DNA of 55,042 nt from an uncultured Alphaproteobacteria bacterium (GTDB taxonomy: Bacteria > Pseudomonadota > Alphaproteobacteria > Puniceispirillales > Puniceispirillaceae): contig CALEYP010000112.1 of NCBI GenBank assembly GCA_937924895.1, forward strand, positions 1-55,042, given 5' to 3'. The notes beneath the pieces were generated by a model. The model saw only the letters and a list, made by a program, of their open reading frames with translations, ran no database searches and had not been told where the DNA came from. Made by a program: the position numbers and the translations under genes. This document shows, piece after piece, positions 36,117 through 43,258 of the stretch (position 1 is the first letter of the stretch; the number at the start of each line of letters is the position of its first letter).

Positions 36117-36140
36117 GGGCTATCTCTCTGAGAGACAGCC
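36117..36140 (-). promoter_or_regulatory. terminator-like hairpin in the aspS leader
   Basis: On the minus strand GGCTGTCTC and GAGATAGCC (36140-36132 and 36126-36118) form a 9-bp stem with one G-U pair and a TCAGA loop, followed by CTTTT. On the plus strand the same position is an A-C mismatch, so the structure belongs to the aspS transcript. It could be an attenuator or the end of upstream transcription. Confidence 0.45.
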
Positions 36141-36250
36141 TGATTGTTCTGCCGCGCAGTATGCATCAAATCAGATAAAGCGCAAGGGTGGTTTTTCTGG
36201 CGCCAAAATTGACGATAGCCAGACTTTTTTGGGCTATGATTTGCGTGGCA

Positions 36251-37261
36251 CTATTCGCCGCGTGACCGGCGCCGTGAGCGCGCTCTTTTTGGCGTGCTAT
36301 CAGCGCTATTATCAGGCAGATTCGACCAGCCTTTGCCAATTTTTGCTTCGATCATATCACGGCTCATCACCTGGGCCGCATCATGATGATCGAGGGCCTC
36401 TCGCATCGCCGCAAGATGTGCCGGCGTTGTCCCGCAACACCCCCCAATAATCTGAGCCCCTGCCGCGCGTGCGCACAAGGCATAATCTGCCATTAATTCA
36501 GGTGTGCCATGATAGTGAATTTCACCTTCAACATAAGATGGAATGCCACAATTACCCTTGGCGATTAGAATTTGGCTTGGCTTCGCCTCAGCCATCAGCA
36601 AGATAGAATCCAGCAATTCTGCCGGACCAATGCCGCAATTGGCGCCTACAGCCTCGACATGTAATGCCGCTGTATGGGCCACAAAATCAGCAGGCGTAAT
36701 CCCCATCATGGTGCGCCCTGCCGTATCGAATGTCATCGTTGCCAAAACAGGCAAGCCTGTGCTTTTTGCTGCTAGGATGGCTGCCTCAACTTCTTCAAGA
36801 GATGACATGGTCTCAATCCATAAGAGATCTGCCCCAGCCTCTGCCAAAGCGCTCGCTTGTTCAGTAAAAGCTGTGATGGCATCATCTTTTGTTAAGGCGC
36901 CGAGCGGGGCGAATAATTCGCCGGTTGGCCCGATATCGCCTGCAACTAAAATGGTGCGGTCACTTGTTGCGGCGGCTTCTTTTGCCAAACGCACCGCGGC
37001 GGCATTTAATTCTGCGACGCGCGTCTCTGCCTGATGCAAAGCGAGGCGGAACCGATTAGCGCCAAAGCTATTTGTCAGGAGGATATCTGCCCCTGCCTCA
37101 ATAAATTCATGTAATAATTCAGAGATTTTGTCAGGCTGATCACAATTCCATAATTCGGGTGCATCACCTGTCTCCAGCCCTTTGGCAAAAAGATTTGTGC
37201 CAATCGCGCCATCCGCGAGGACACAGCCTTTTTCGGTTAAAAACTGAGAAAGGCTGGTCAT
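36251..37261 (-). CDS. bmt: betaine-homocysteine (or related) S-methyltransferase
   Basis: Zinc enzyme that methylates homocysteine to methionine, with glycine betaine as the likely donor. The 336 residues match the homocysteine S-methyltransferase fold: DGAIGTNLF (17-25), LTNSFGANRFRL, zinc ligands Cys209 (GANCGIG) and Cys275-Cys276 (GGCCGTTPAH). The C-terminus is a basic extension rich in Arg and Ser, as in related marine alphaproteobacteria. It follows a DUF1289 gene by about 25 nt. The donor (betaine, dimethylsulfoniopropionate, or methyl-folate) is not fixed by the sequence. Confidence 0.8.
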   Translation of the reverse strand: MTSLSQFLTEKGCVLADGAIGTNLFAKGLETGDAPELWNCDQPDKISELLHEFIEAGADILLTNSFGANRFRLALHQAETRVAELNAAAVRLAKEAAATSDRTILVAGDIGPTGELFAPLGALTKDDAITAFTEQASALAEAGADLLWIETMSSLEEVEAAILAAKSTGLPVLATMTFDTAGRTMMGITPADFVAHTAALHVEAVGANCGIGPAELLDSILLMAEAKPSQILIAKGNCGIPSYVEGEIHYHGTPELMADYALCARAAGAQIIGGCCGTTPAHLAAMREALDHHDAAQVMSRDMIEAKIGKGWSNLPDNSADSTPKRARSRRRSRGE

Positions 37262-37285
37262 GAGGAGTCTCCAATATTTGTTATG

Positions 37286-37498
37286 TTAGGCAGAGCGTCG
37301 TCTTGTTTGACGTCTGGTAATGCCAGTGGCCGCTGTGCGGCGTTCGCCAAGCTCCAATAATAGGGCTTTTTGTTCATCAGGGGTCATCGCAGACCAGCGG
37401 GCAATTTCAGATCTCGTCCGATAACAGCCGACACATTCACCATTGGTTGGATTAATCTGGCAAATGCTGATGCAAGGTGAGGCTAATTTATCTGTCAT
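37286..37498 (-). CDS. DUF1289 small Cys protein
   Basis: A 70-residue DUF1289 protein: Cys9, Cys13, Cys22 and Cys25 (SPCISIC and GECVGC) precede YRTRSEIARWSAMTPDEQKALL. Four Cys in this spacing suggest a zinc or iron-sulfur site; function is unknown. The C-terminal tail is Arg-rich. AGGTGAGGGG lies before the ATG. It is first in a pair with the betaine-homocysteine methyltransferase gene. A possible promoter lies at 37516-37544. Confidence 0.88.
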   Translation of the reverse strand: MTDKLASPCISICQINPTNGECVGCYRTRSEIARWSAMTPDEQKALLLELGERRTAATGITRRQTRRRSA

Positions 37499-37515
37499 AT
37501 CATTCCCCTCACCTT

Positions 37516-37544
37516 TTTATGTTGTGACCTTATCGCCGCGGCAA
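37516..37544 (-). promoter_or_regulatory. possible DUF1289-bmt promoter
   Basis: Minus strand TTGCCG (37544-37539), 17-nt spacer, CATAAA (37521-37516). Both boxes are moderate matches. It lies in the 56-nt gap after the DJ-1-type gene. Confidence 0.3.
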
Positions 37545-37554
37545 ATAAGTCGGG

Positions 37555-38073
37555 TTAGGCAGCTTGCTCTTCTTCTTGGCTATGCATGATTTCTGCCAAG
37601 GCAGCAAGAGATGATGTCATTGAGGCATCTTTTTGTGCGCGGGCAATCGAAGCACGACAATCAATCGCTTGAGAGGCGTCAAAATCAGATGATGTCACAT
37701 CTGCTTCGATTTGATCTAGCATTGAGGCGGCTTCTTCAATCAAAAGCACAGGCATTGATTCACGCAAAAAGGCACGCAAGATGCGCAAGGCATGTGGCTC
37801 TTCTGATAGAGTCGCAATATGCTTTTCGCCGCCTGGAATGATCAAACCATCATAATCAATGGCGAGAGTCTCGGAGATTGTAGCATCGACAGGGTAAGCC
37901 ATGCCTAGCATGCCATCACGTGCACCATTCACAAGGCCAGGCTTATTTGCCACGACTTTCAGCCATCCATTATTTGCCATCATTGATTTCTGAATGTCGA
38001 TGAATTGTGCTTCATCAAAGCCAGCTGATACCATGATTGCAATTTTCTTAGCTGAGAGTGAGTGCTGTGCCAT
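37555..38073 (-). CDS. DJ-1/PfpI-fold protein lacking the nucleophilic cysteine
   Basis: A 172-residue protein of the DJ-1/PfpI (class I glutamine amidotransferase-like) fold. KKIAIMVSAGFDEAQF (9-24) is the first strand and helix, and DYDGLIIPGGEKHIATL (73-89) holds the IIPGG loop. In active members the nucleophile elbow reads like AICHG; here the aligned segment is VLLIEEAASML (109-119), so Cys is replaced by Glu113 and the next His by Glu114. It resembles the degenerate DJ-1 domain found at the end of large catalases. An enzymatic role by the usual chemistry is unlikely; a sensing or binding role is possible. AGGAG lies 9 nt before the ATG; a long structured leader precedes it. Confidence 0.75.
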   Translation of the reverse strand: MAQHSLSAKKIAIMVSAGFDEAQFIDIQKSMMANNGWLKVVANKPGLVNGARDGMLGMAYPVDATISETLAIDYDGLIIPGGEKHIATLSEEPHALRILRAFLRESMPVLLIEEAASMLDQIEADVTSSDFDASQAIDCRASIARAQKDASMTSSLAALAEIMHSQEEEQAA

Positions 38074-38115
38074 GTGGTGTATCTCCTAATCATGCAGCTC
38101 TAGTCTTCATCACAT

Positions 38116-38138
38116 ATTGACCGGTCTGAGACCGCAAT
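38116..38138 (-). promoter_or_regulatory. hairpin near the DJ-1-type gene start
   Basis: Minus strand ATTGCGGTC - TCA - GACCG(GT)CAAT forms a 9-bp stem with a 2-nt bulge and a 3-nt loop, about 43 nt before the ATG. It is the third hairpin of the leader. Confidence 0.45.
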
Positions 38139-38181
38139 CCTGTGTTGTAGAATAATAGCGCTTGTTAATTTAATCCGTGAA

Positions 38182-38291
38182 CCTCTGTCACCGAAGTGAG
38201 GGGTTGGCAAACCATCAGCATGACAGATAGGTGTCGTCCGGTGCTGAAGTTGGCGATGGTATACATCAAGGTCATATTATTTGGCAACCCC
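38182..38291 (-). promoter_or_regulatory. nested-hairpin leader element upstream of the DJ-1-type gene
   Basis: In the minus-strand transcript GGGGTTGCCAAA (38291-38280) pairs with TTTGCCAACCCC (38211-38200) except one C-C mismatch. Inside it ACCA/TGGT (from 38260 and 38214), TCAGCA/TGCTGA (38247-38242 and 38220-38215) and GACA/TGTC (38235-38232 and 38225-38222) nest in order. Directly after it TCAC-TTCG-GTGA makes a UUCG-capped hairpin (38199-38188). It begins 27 nt after the ABC permease stop. A structured leader, small RNA, or a remnant palindromic element are all possible. Confidence 0.5.
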
Positions 38292-38318
38292 AAATCAAAG
38301 ATGTCACGTACAGCCTAC

Positions 38319-39998
38319 TTATGCCTGTTTTTTAGGCGCTTGATGCCACCGCAACCAGATAGAAATTGCCAGAAACCCAAGCAAAGGAAGCGCCATTTGC
38401 AATAAGGCCGCCCGCGCTGCACCACCTCTCGCCCCATTTGCCGCCGCTGTTACAGCCTCTGTTGTAACCGTATCAATACGTCCTGCCCCTGCGAAAAGAG
38501 TTGGTAAATACAGCGCAACAGAAACCGCTATTCCAATTGCGGCAGCCGAGGCCAGAGAGGGCGCAATCATCGGTAGCTTGACCCGCCAGAAACAACGCCA
38601 TGTTCCAGACCCTAAGCTTCGTGCAAGAGCGATGTAGCGACTATCAAAATGCGTAAGCGCTGGGGCCAATACCAACCAGCTATAAGGCAAGCAATACAAA
38701 GTATGAAGCCAAATCACAGTGAGTAATTTGCCATCCAAATAGACATAGCTTAAAGCCACTTGTAGGCCGAATAATAAGGAAATCTGCGGTACTAATAACG
38801 GAATAAAGAGCAACAATGTCATGATAGACAAAGAACGTGCGCGCCAGTTCCTCCCTTCCAACCACATAAGGCACAGCCCAATTGAAGAGAGGCTGGCTGC
38901 AACGGCAATGATACAGCTTTGTACAAATAACATTCCTAATTCAGCACTATCACGCCAGAGATGCAGCCCATAGCTTTGCGGTAAATTGGCAGAAAAAGGC
39001 CATGATTTAGCAAAGGCCCATAACCCAATCGCAACCATCCCCAAAGCCAGTAAGATAAAGCCTATACCGAGAAGAAAGAGGGGCGGGAGAGTGACTAGCG
39101 AGATATGGCGCATCCGCCATTGATGATGGCGCATTACAATAAGGATGATACGGCATAGCTTCGCAGCTCCCCCCCATATGATAATCCCAGCAATGATCAG
39201 GAGAAGCTGCATAAAGGCCGCAAAAGAGGCGGGGAGGCGGGCGGCCAAATCAGGATCTGTAAAGCCTTGCAAAATAAGACCTGCAAGAGGGGGCGGCAAT
39301 GTTGGACCTAGAATTAAGGTCATATCAATCACCGATAGTGCATAAGCCAGAACAGCAAAAAGCGGCAGTCGCAGAAGAGGGTAGAGCTGTGGCCAGATAA
39401 GAAATAACCAGCTCGCAACCCCGTGATAGCCATGAAGGCGACCCAATGTCAAAAGTCGCTTTACCGGGAGAGACTGCGTTTGTGCCAATGCCACAAAAAG
39501 AAGAAAGGGAATTTCTTTTGCCATCAAGCCGATAATCAACATCCCCCCTGATTGGTCTGGCACAAACCCAAAAGCAGGGGGCCGCATCCACCCTGTGAGT
39601 TCTGGTGAAATGAGCCGCGCAAGCCAGCCTGACGGTGCCATAAGGAATAACAGGGCAATCGCGATGGTGGAATGCGGCAGCGCAATGAGCGGGCCAAGCA
39701 TCAGACGCACAAGCCTCATCATATGGTGAACCGCGCGATGTTCCTGTTCAAGCGCCAAACATAAAAACACAAACAGAACCGACAAGGCGGTTGCCGTCAG
39801 CCCAATAAACATAGAGTGAAACAGAGACGTAAGCGCATGAGGGTGCGCCCAAAATAAAGCAGCGGGGAGGAAGGAAAATCCCTCATATCCCAACGGTGGA
39901 AAATAGCCAAATGCCGGCAGCAAAACACCGATCATGCCCCCCAATAGCGGTAAGGCAAATAGCAATAATCCGAGAGAAACAAAGCCAAGACGTATCAT
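38319..39998 (-). CDS. ABC transporter permease, fused double-domain (YnjC/ThiP-like)
   Basis: A 559-residue inner-membrane permease with about twelve hydrophobic segments arranged as two binding-protein-dependent transport domains. The cytoplasmic EAA loop in the second half is YIALARSLGSGTWRCFWRVKLPM; the first half has a weaker loop near LGRLHGYHGVASWLFLIW. Fused double permeases occur in ThiP, iron (SfuB/FbpB) and YnjC systems. It follows the substrate-binding protein by about 60 nt; with the ATPase at 42421 it makes a complete importer. The substrate is unknown; the YnjB-like binding protein favours the YnjBCD group. Confidence 0.85.
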   Translation of the reverse strand: MIRLGFVSLGLLLFALPLLGGMIGVLLPAFGYFPPLGYEGFSFLPAALFWAHPHALTSLFHSMFIGLTATALSVLFVFLCLALEQEHRAVHHMMRLVRLMLGPLIALPHSTIAIALLFLMAPSGWLARLISPELTGWMRPPAFGFVPDQSGGMLIIGLMAKEIPFLLFVALAQTQSLPVKRLLTLGRLHGYHGVASWLFLIWPQLYPLLRLPLFAVLAYALSVIDMTLILGPTLPPPLAGLILQGFTDPDLAARLPASFAAFMQLLLIIAGIIIWGGAAKLCRIILIVMRHHQWRMRHISLVTLPPLFLLGIGFILLALGMVAIGLWAFAKSWPFSANLPQSYGLHLWRDSAELGMLFVQSCIIAVAASLSSIGLCLMWLEGRNWRARSLSIMTLLLFIPLLVPQISLLFGLQVALSYVYLDGKLLTVIWLHTLYCLPYSWLVLAPALTHFDSRYIALARSLGSGTWRCFWRVKLPMIAPSLASAAAIGIAVSVALYLPTLFAGAGRIDTVTTEAVTAAANGARGGAARAALLQMALPLLGFLAISIWLRWHQAPKKQA

Positions 39999-40056
39999 AG
40001 GATTTGCGCGTCGCGCCTCCCTTTTTTCATTTGGTTCAAAAGGGAGGCATCATTCC

Positions 40057-41283
40057 TTATTGCGCGGCGCCGTAGCGCGCAAGCCAGGCTTGTTCCAAAC
40101 GTGGAACCCAACTTGGATGTGGCTCTGGTAATGTCTTCGCCAAATCAGCGGGCCCCAAGGTAGCAACACCTTTTGGCAAGGCCGCAAATTGGGCTTGCAT
40201 TTCGGCTGTTAGGCGCGCTTGCGATAGCACAGATGGGTCACCCCAAATGGCAGGATCGGCTTTCCGAAGTTGCGCTTCTGGCGAAAGTAACAGATTGGCT
40301 AGTAATTTCGCCCCTGCGGATGAGCCACTATTAAAGGGAATGGCAAGAAAATGCACATTGGCAATTGTGCCAGAGCTGTGAATATAAGAGCGCACGCTAT
40401 CTGGCAGGTCACCTTGGGCAATCGCTGATGATGCATCGGCTGGATTAAAGGCAACATATATATCCACCTCACCATCTGCCAAGAGCTGACGTTGGGCGGG
40501 ATAATTTTGTGGGTAGGCCGTTCCGCGGCGCCATAAAGCAGGTGTTACCTCATCCAAATAAGTCCAAAGCGGTGCAGTTACAGCATCAAAATCAGCATCT
40601 TCAACAGGCTGATATAGCGCCTCTGGCATCATGGTTACTTCTGTCAAAATTTGCTTGAGAAATGACAACCCCATGAAATCAGGCGGCTGCGGATAGGTGA
40701 ATCGTCCCGGATTATTGAGGATATAATCTTTCAAAGAGGCCGCATCTTGCGGCGGGGTTTGCACATAGGCGCTGTCATAGAAAAAGACGAGCTGCGCACG
40801 GCCCCATGGTGATTCCCGCCCGTCTGTTGGTACAGCAAAATCAAGCGCGATCGCTGGCAATTCTGTTTCATCTGTGAAGGCCCAATTCGGCAGGCTTGTG
40901 ACCCAATCATGATCTTGCAAAAGGCCTGCCCGTTTCATAGCGGCAAAATTTTCGCCATTCACCCATAGCAAATCCACAGAGCCATCATCGGCACGACCAG
41001 CTGTTTTCTCAGCGAGAATACGAGAGACCGCCGCTGCGGTATCTGTTAATTTCACATGATCCACAGTCACGCCATAACGCTCTTGCATCTGCTGGCCAGC
41101 CCAACTGATATAGGCGTTGATTTTTTCATCACCGCCCCATGCATTAAAATAAACCGTTTGGCCCTTCGCTTCTTTTTCCAAAGCAGAAATATCTGTCATG
41201 GCAGAGGCTGAAGAGAGCGTAAAGCCGATCATCGCCAAACCTGTGACAAGATGTTTTAAAGCTCTGAGATGATTACAAGCCAT
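40057..41283 (-). CDS. ABC transporter substrate-binding protein (YnjB-like)
   Basis: Periplasmic binding protein of the COG4134/YnjB group, 408 residues from the ATG at 41283. That start is chosen because AAAGGA lies 8 nt upstream and it places a signal peptide (LVTGLAMIGFTLSSASA) at the N-terminus; a frame open to 41367 lacks a site. The mature protein begins near EKEAKGQTVYFNAWGGDEKINAYISWAG, then VDLLWVNGENFAAMKRAGLLQ, typical of this family. AIPFNSGSSAGAKLLANLLLSPEAQ marks the C-terminal lobe. It heads the permease gene and diverges from the lipoprotein gene. Confidence 0.85.
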   Translation of the reverse strand: MACNHLRALKHLVTGLAMIGFTLSSASAMTDISALEKEAKGQTVYFNAWGGDEKINAYISWAGQQMQERYGVTVDHVKLTDTAAAVSRILAEKTAGRADDGSVDLLWVNGENFAAMKRAGLLQDHDWVTSLPNWAFTDETELPAIALDFAVPTDGRESPWGRAQLVFFYDSAYVQTPPQDAASLKDYILNNPGRFTYPQPPDFMGLSFLKQILTEVTMMPEALYQPVEDADFDAVTAPLWTYLDEVTPALWRRGTAYPQNYPAQRQLLADGEVDIYVAFNPADASSAIAQGDLPDSVRSYIHSSGTIANVHFLAIPFNSGSSAGAKLLANLLLSPEAQLRKADPAIWGDPSVLSQARLTAEMQAQFAALPKGVATLGPADLAKTLPEPHPSWVPRLEQAWLARYGAAQ

Positions 41284-41307
41284 GTCAAATATCCTTTCTG
41301 GGTGTGC

Positions 41308-41437
41308 CATATGATAGGTATGAATCCGCCTCTTACCTAGCCTTGATTCATACTTTCGAACAAGCAAAAATAAAAAAGGGGTGATGCTGACAGGTCACTA
41401 GACCTCAGGCGAGAAGCAGGCAACTCTCTATCATATG
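41308..41437. repeat. 10-bp inverted repeat bracketing the divergent transporter/lipoprotein promoters
   Basis: CATATGATAG (41308-41317) and CTATCATATG (41428-41437) are exact inverted copies about 110 bp apart, one near the binding-protein start and the other near the lipoprotein start. A third CTATCATATG lies just before trkH (43987-43996), and TATCATATG again at 42294-42302. Confidence 0.5.
41318..41353. repeat. 9-bp inverted repeat in the ynjB-like leader
   Basis: GTATGAATC (41318-41326) and GATTCATAC (41345-41353) are exact inverted copies with an 18-nt centre. It begins right next to the left CATATGATAG copy. It could be an operator or a leader hairpin; no thiamin-pyrophosphate riboswitch signature was seen. 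Confidence 0.5.
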
Positions 41438-41457
41438 ATGATGCAAGATGAGCTGAT

Positions 41458-42279
41458 ATGTTTCCTTGTTTGGTGAGAATGCTGCGCTGCCTTTTTGCAC
41501 CCTCATCGCAGTGGTGGGGTGTGATGCTAGTCCTCGCTAGCCTGATAACAGCCTGTTCTAGCGCTGGCAGCGGCGGGTCATCTCCGTCCCTTGCACCAAC
41601 CGCCGTGGCCACCGTAACAGAAGCGCCGCTTGATTATATATTTGGCCAGCTAGATAGCTTTGATGCAGGCGAGCCGCACAGCTATGTCATGGATGTCAAT
41701 ACAGGTGACATTACATGGCTTGATCAAGATGACGATCTCTATGGCTTCCTCTCCAAACAACCGCCTCTGTCAGAGGCGACTCTTTTTTGGCCATCTGGTG
41801 CTTCACGCTATGCCGGCATTGCCCATTTGGCCCATCGCATCGGATTGACAGATTCTGATGATAGCTTTTACCAGCGAGATCCTGGGCATTTTTTACTGTG
41901 GGGACGTGCCAGCCTGCCACCCCCCACGCCTACTACCTATGACATGCATGTTATTTGGCATTGTCAGTTCTGTGATGCTGTTTCTGGTCAAAAGGCTGGC
42001 ACGCTATCTTACGAGGGGGCAGGGGTGGCATCTTTCCACCTTCACACAGATGAGATTACCCTCACGCTTGGCTTACAGCCGCCCAAAAACGGCCGCGGAC
42101 TCATCCTCTCAGAGGTCCGACACTTTTCCTATCAGGGCGCGCCCCTATCACATGACAGCGCAGAATCCTGGGGCGATTTCTTTGGCCCTGACGCCATCCA
42201 AACAGGATTACTTTTCCGCCTTATGCCTGACAAAGGTCTATTTCATGGCGCGGCCATTGGCCAAAAACAACCCCCCTAG
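41458..42279 (+). CDS. lipoprotein with TbpB-like beta-barrel motifs
   Basis: A 273-residue exported lipoprotein: a hydrophobic stretch and lipobox LITAC place lipidation at Cys33, followed by a Ser/Gly linker. The body is beta-rich and ends with segments resembling transferrin-binding-protein B-like barrels: LFWPSGASRYAG, SWGDFFGPDAIQTGLLF (about 238-254) and GAAIGQKQ near the C-terminus. A CQFC pair occurs in the middle. It lies between, and opposite to, the binding-protein/permease genes and before the ATPase gene, so it may assist the same uptake route at the cell surface. The barrel assignment is by motif only. Ligand unknown. The start codon lacks a strong ribosome-binding site. Confidence 0.55.
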   Translation: MFPCLVRMLRCLFAPSSQWWGVMLVLASLITACSSAGSGGSSPSLAPTAVATVTEAPLDYIFGQLDSFDAGEPHSYVMDVNTGDITWLDQDDDLYGFLSKQPPLSEATLFWPSGASRYAGIAHLAHRIGLTDSDDSFYQRDPGHFLLWGRASLPPPTPTTYDMHVIWHCQFCDAVSGQKAGTLSYEGAGVASFHLHTDEITLTLGLQPPKNGRGLILSEVRHFSYQGAPLSHDSAESWGDFFGPDAIQTGLLFRLMPDKGLFHGAAIGQKQPP

Positions 42280-42420
42280 GAGAACATGACACTTATCATA
42301 TGAACCGCTCCGCTATTTCAGCCCATATCGATAATTAGTCATTGTCTTTCCATCAGAAGGCGATAGCATCGCTGAGATAAAGACCTCTTATTTTTGGCAT
42401 GACTAACATACAGGATTTCG

Positions 42421-43056
42421 ATGTTATCGCTTCATGATATCACCATGGGCTGGGAGGACCAGCCGCCTTTGCTCAGCTCATTTTCTCTCACCATTCAAAA
42501 AGGAGAGATTGCTGTTTTACAAGGCCCATCAGGATGTGGGAAATCGACCCTTCTTGGCGTCATTGCTGGCACGCACCCCCCTCAGCTTAATGTGACAGGT
42601 GATATCTTGTTGGCGGGGCGCTCGCTGACTAATGTCGCTGTTGAACAGCGAAAGATTGGCCTACTTTTTCAAGAGGCTCTCTTATTTCCGCATATGAGTG
42701 TCGGAGATAATATTGGGTTTGGCCTGCCCCAAGGGATGGCGCGCAGCATCAGGCAAGACAGCATTCACCAAGCCCTGACTATCGCCGGCTTATCAGGCTT
42801 TGAAGATCGTGATCCTGCCTCACTGTCAGGGGGGCAAAAGGCACGTGTGGCGATGATGCGCGCCATGTTATCCCGCCCAGATGCCCTTTTGATGGATGAG
42901 AGCTTTGCCGCCCTTGATCCCGCGCTGCGTCAGCAATTTGGCCAATTTGTAGCAGACCAAGTCACAGCCCATAACATCCCAGCCTTGCTTATTTCACATC
43001 ACGAAGATGATAAAGCATTTGCCACAGGCCCCGTGATCCTCTGGCCTACGGGATGA
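42421..43056 (+). CDS. ABC transporter ATP-binding protein (YnjD-like)
   Basis: ATPase of the importer, 211 residues. Walker A is GPSGCGKST (35-43), the signature is LSGGQKARVAMMRAML and Walker B is ALLMDESFAALDP; the Q-loop reads LLFQEALLFPHM. The short length, without a C-terminal regulatory domain, and the N-terminus MLSLHDITMGW match YnjD-type ATPases. It lies on the plus strand about 140 nt after the lipoprotein gene, whereas permease and binding protein are on the minus strand, so the operon is split by the divergent arrangement. Confidence 0.88.
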   Translation: MLSLHDITMGWEDQPPLLSSFSLTIQKGEIAVLQGPSGCGKSTLLGVIAGTHPPQLNVTGDILLAGRSLTNVAVEQRKIGLLFQEALLFPHMSVGDNIGFGLPQGMARSIRQDSIHQALTIAGLSGFEDRDPASLSGGQKARVAMMRAMLSRPDALLMDESFAALDPALRQQFGQFVADQVTAHNIPALLISHHEDDKAFATGPVILWPTG

Positions 43057-43207
43057 CGATCACAGACAGGCGGAATATGATCTAGCCCTAGAAGAGATGC
43101 GTAAGGGATAATAGACAATTGCTGATAATGATGGTTGTCAAAGCCCATTTGGCATGAATTCGCTAGACCAGATGTGTGAATACTGATAATGGCTTTGCAA
43201 CTGCCTG

Positions 43208-43236
43208 TTGGTATGATGTAGAGATAATTGAATAAT
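43208..43236 (+). promoter_or_regulatory. folE promoter candidate
   Basis: TTGGTA (43208-43213), 17-nt spacer, AATAAT (43231-43236). The predicted start near 43243 leaves only about 16 nt before the ATG at 43259, so the leader would be very short. Confidence 0.4.
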
Positions 43237-43258
43237 ACCCCAGATAGGGCCCCTTCCT

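Noticed and set aside
38182..38291. Miniature transposable element (MITE) as the sole explanation of the palindrome
   Set aside because: The arms are inverted-repeat-like, but no target-site duplication is visible and no second copy was seen in the window; kept only as an alternative.
38196..38405. 69-residue plus-strand frame between the DJ-1-type gene and the permease
   Set aside because: It runs across the palindromic leader and into the permease 3' end; its sequence is explained by the inverted repeat rather than by coding.
41284..41457. Thiamin-pyrophosphate riboswitch upstream of the ThiP/YnjB-like genes
   Set aside because: The conserved CTGAGA and GAACCTGA blocks are absent; only simple dyads were found.
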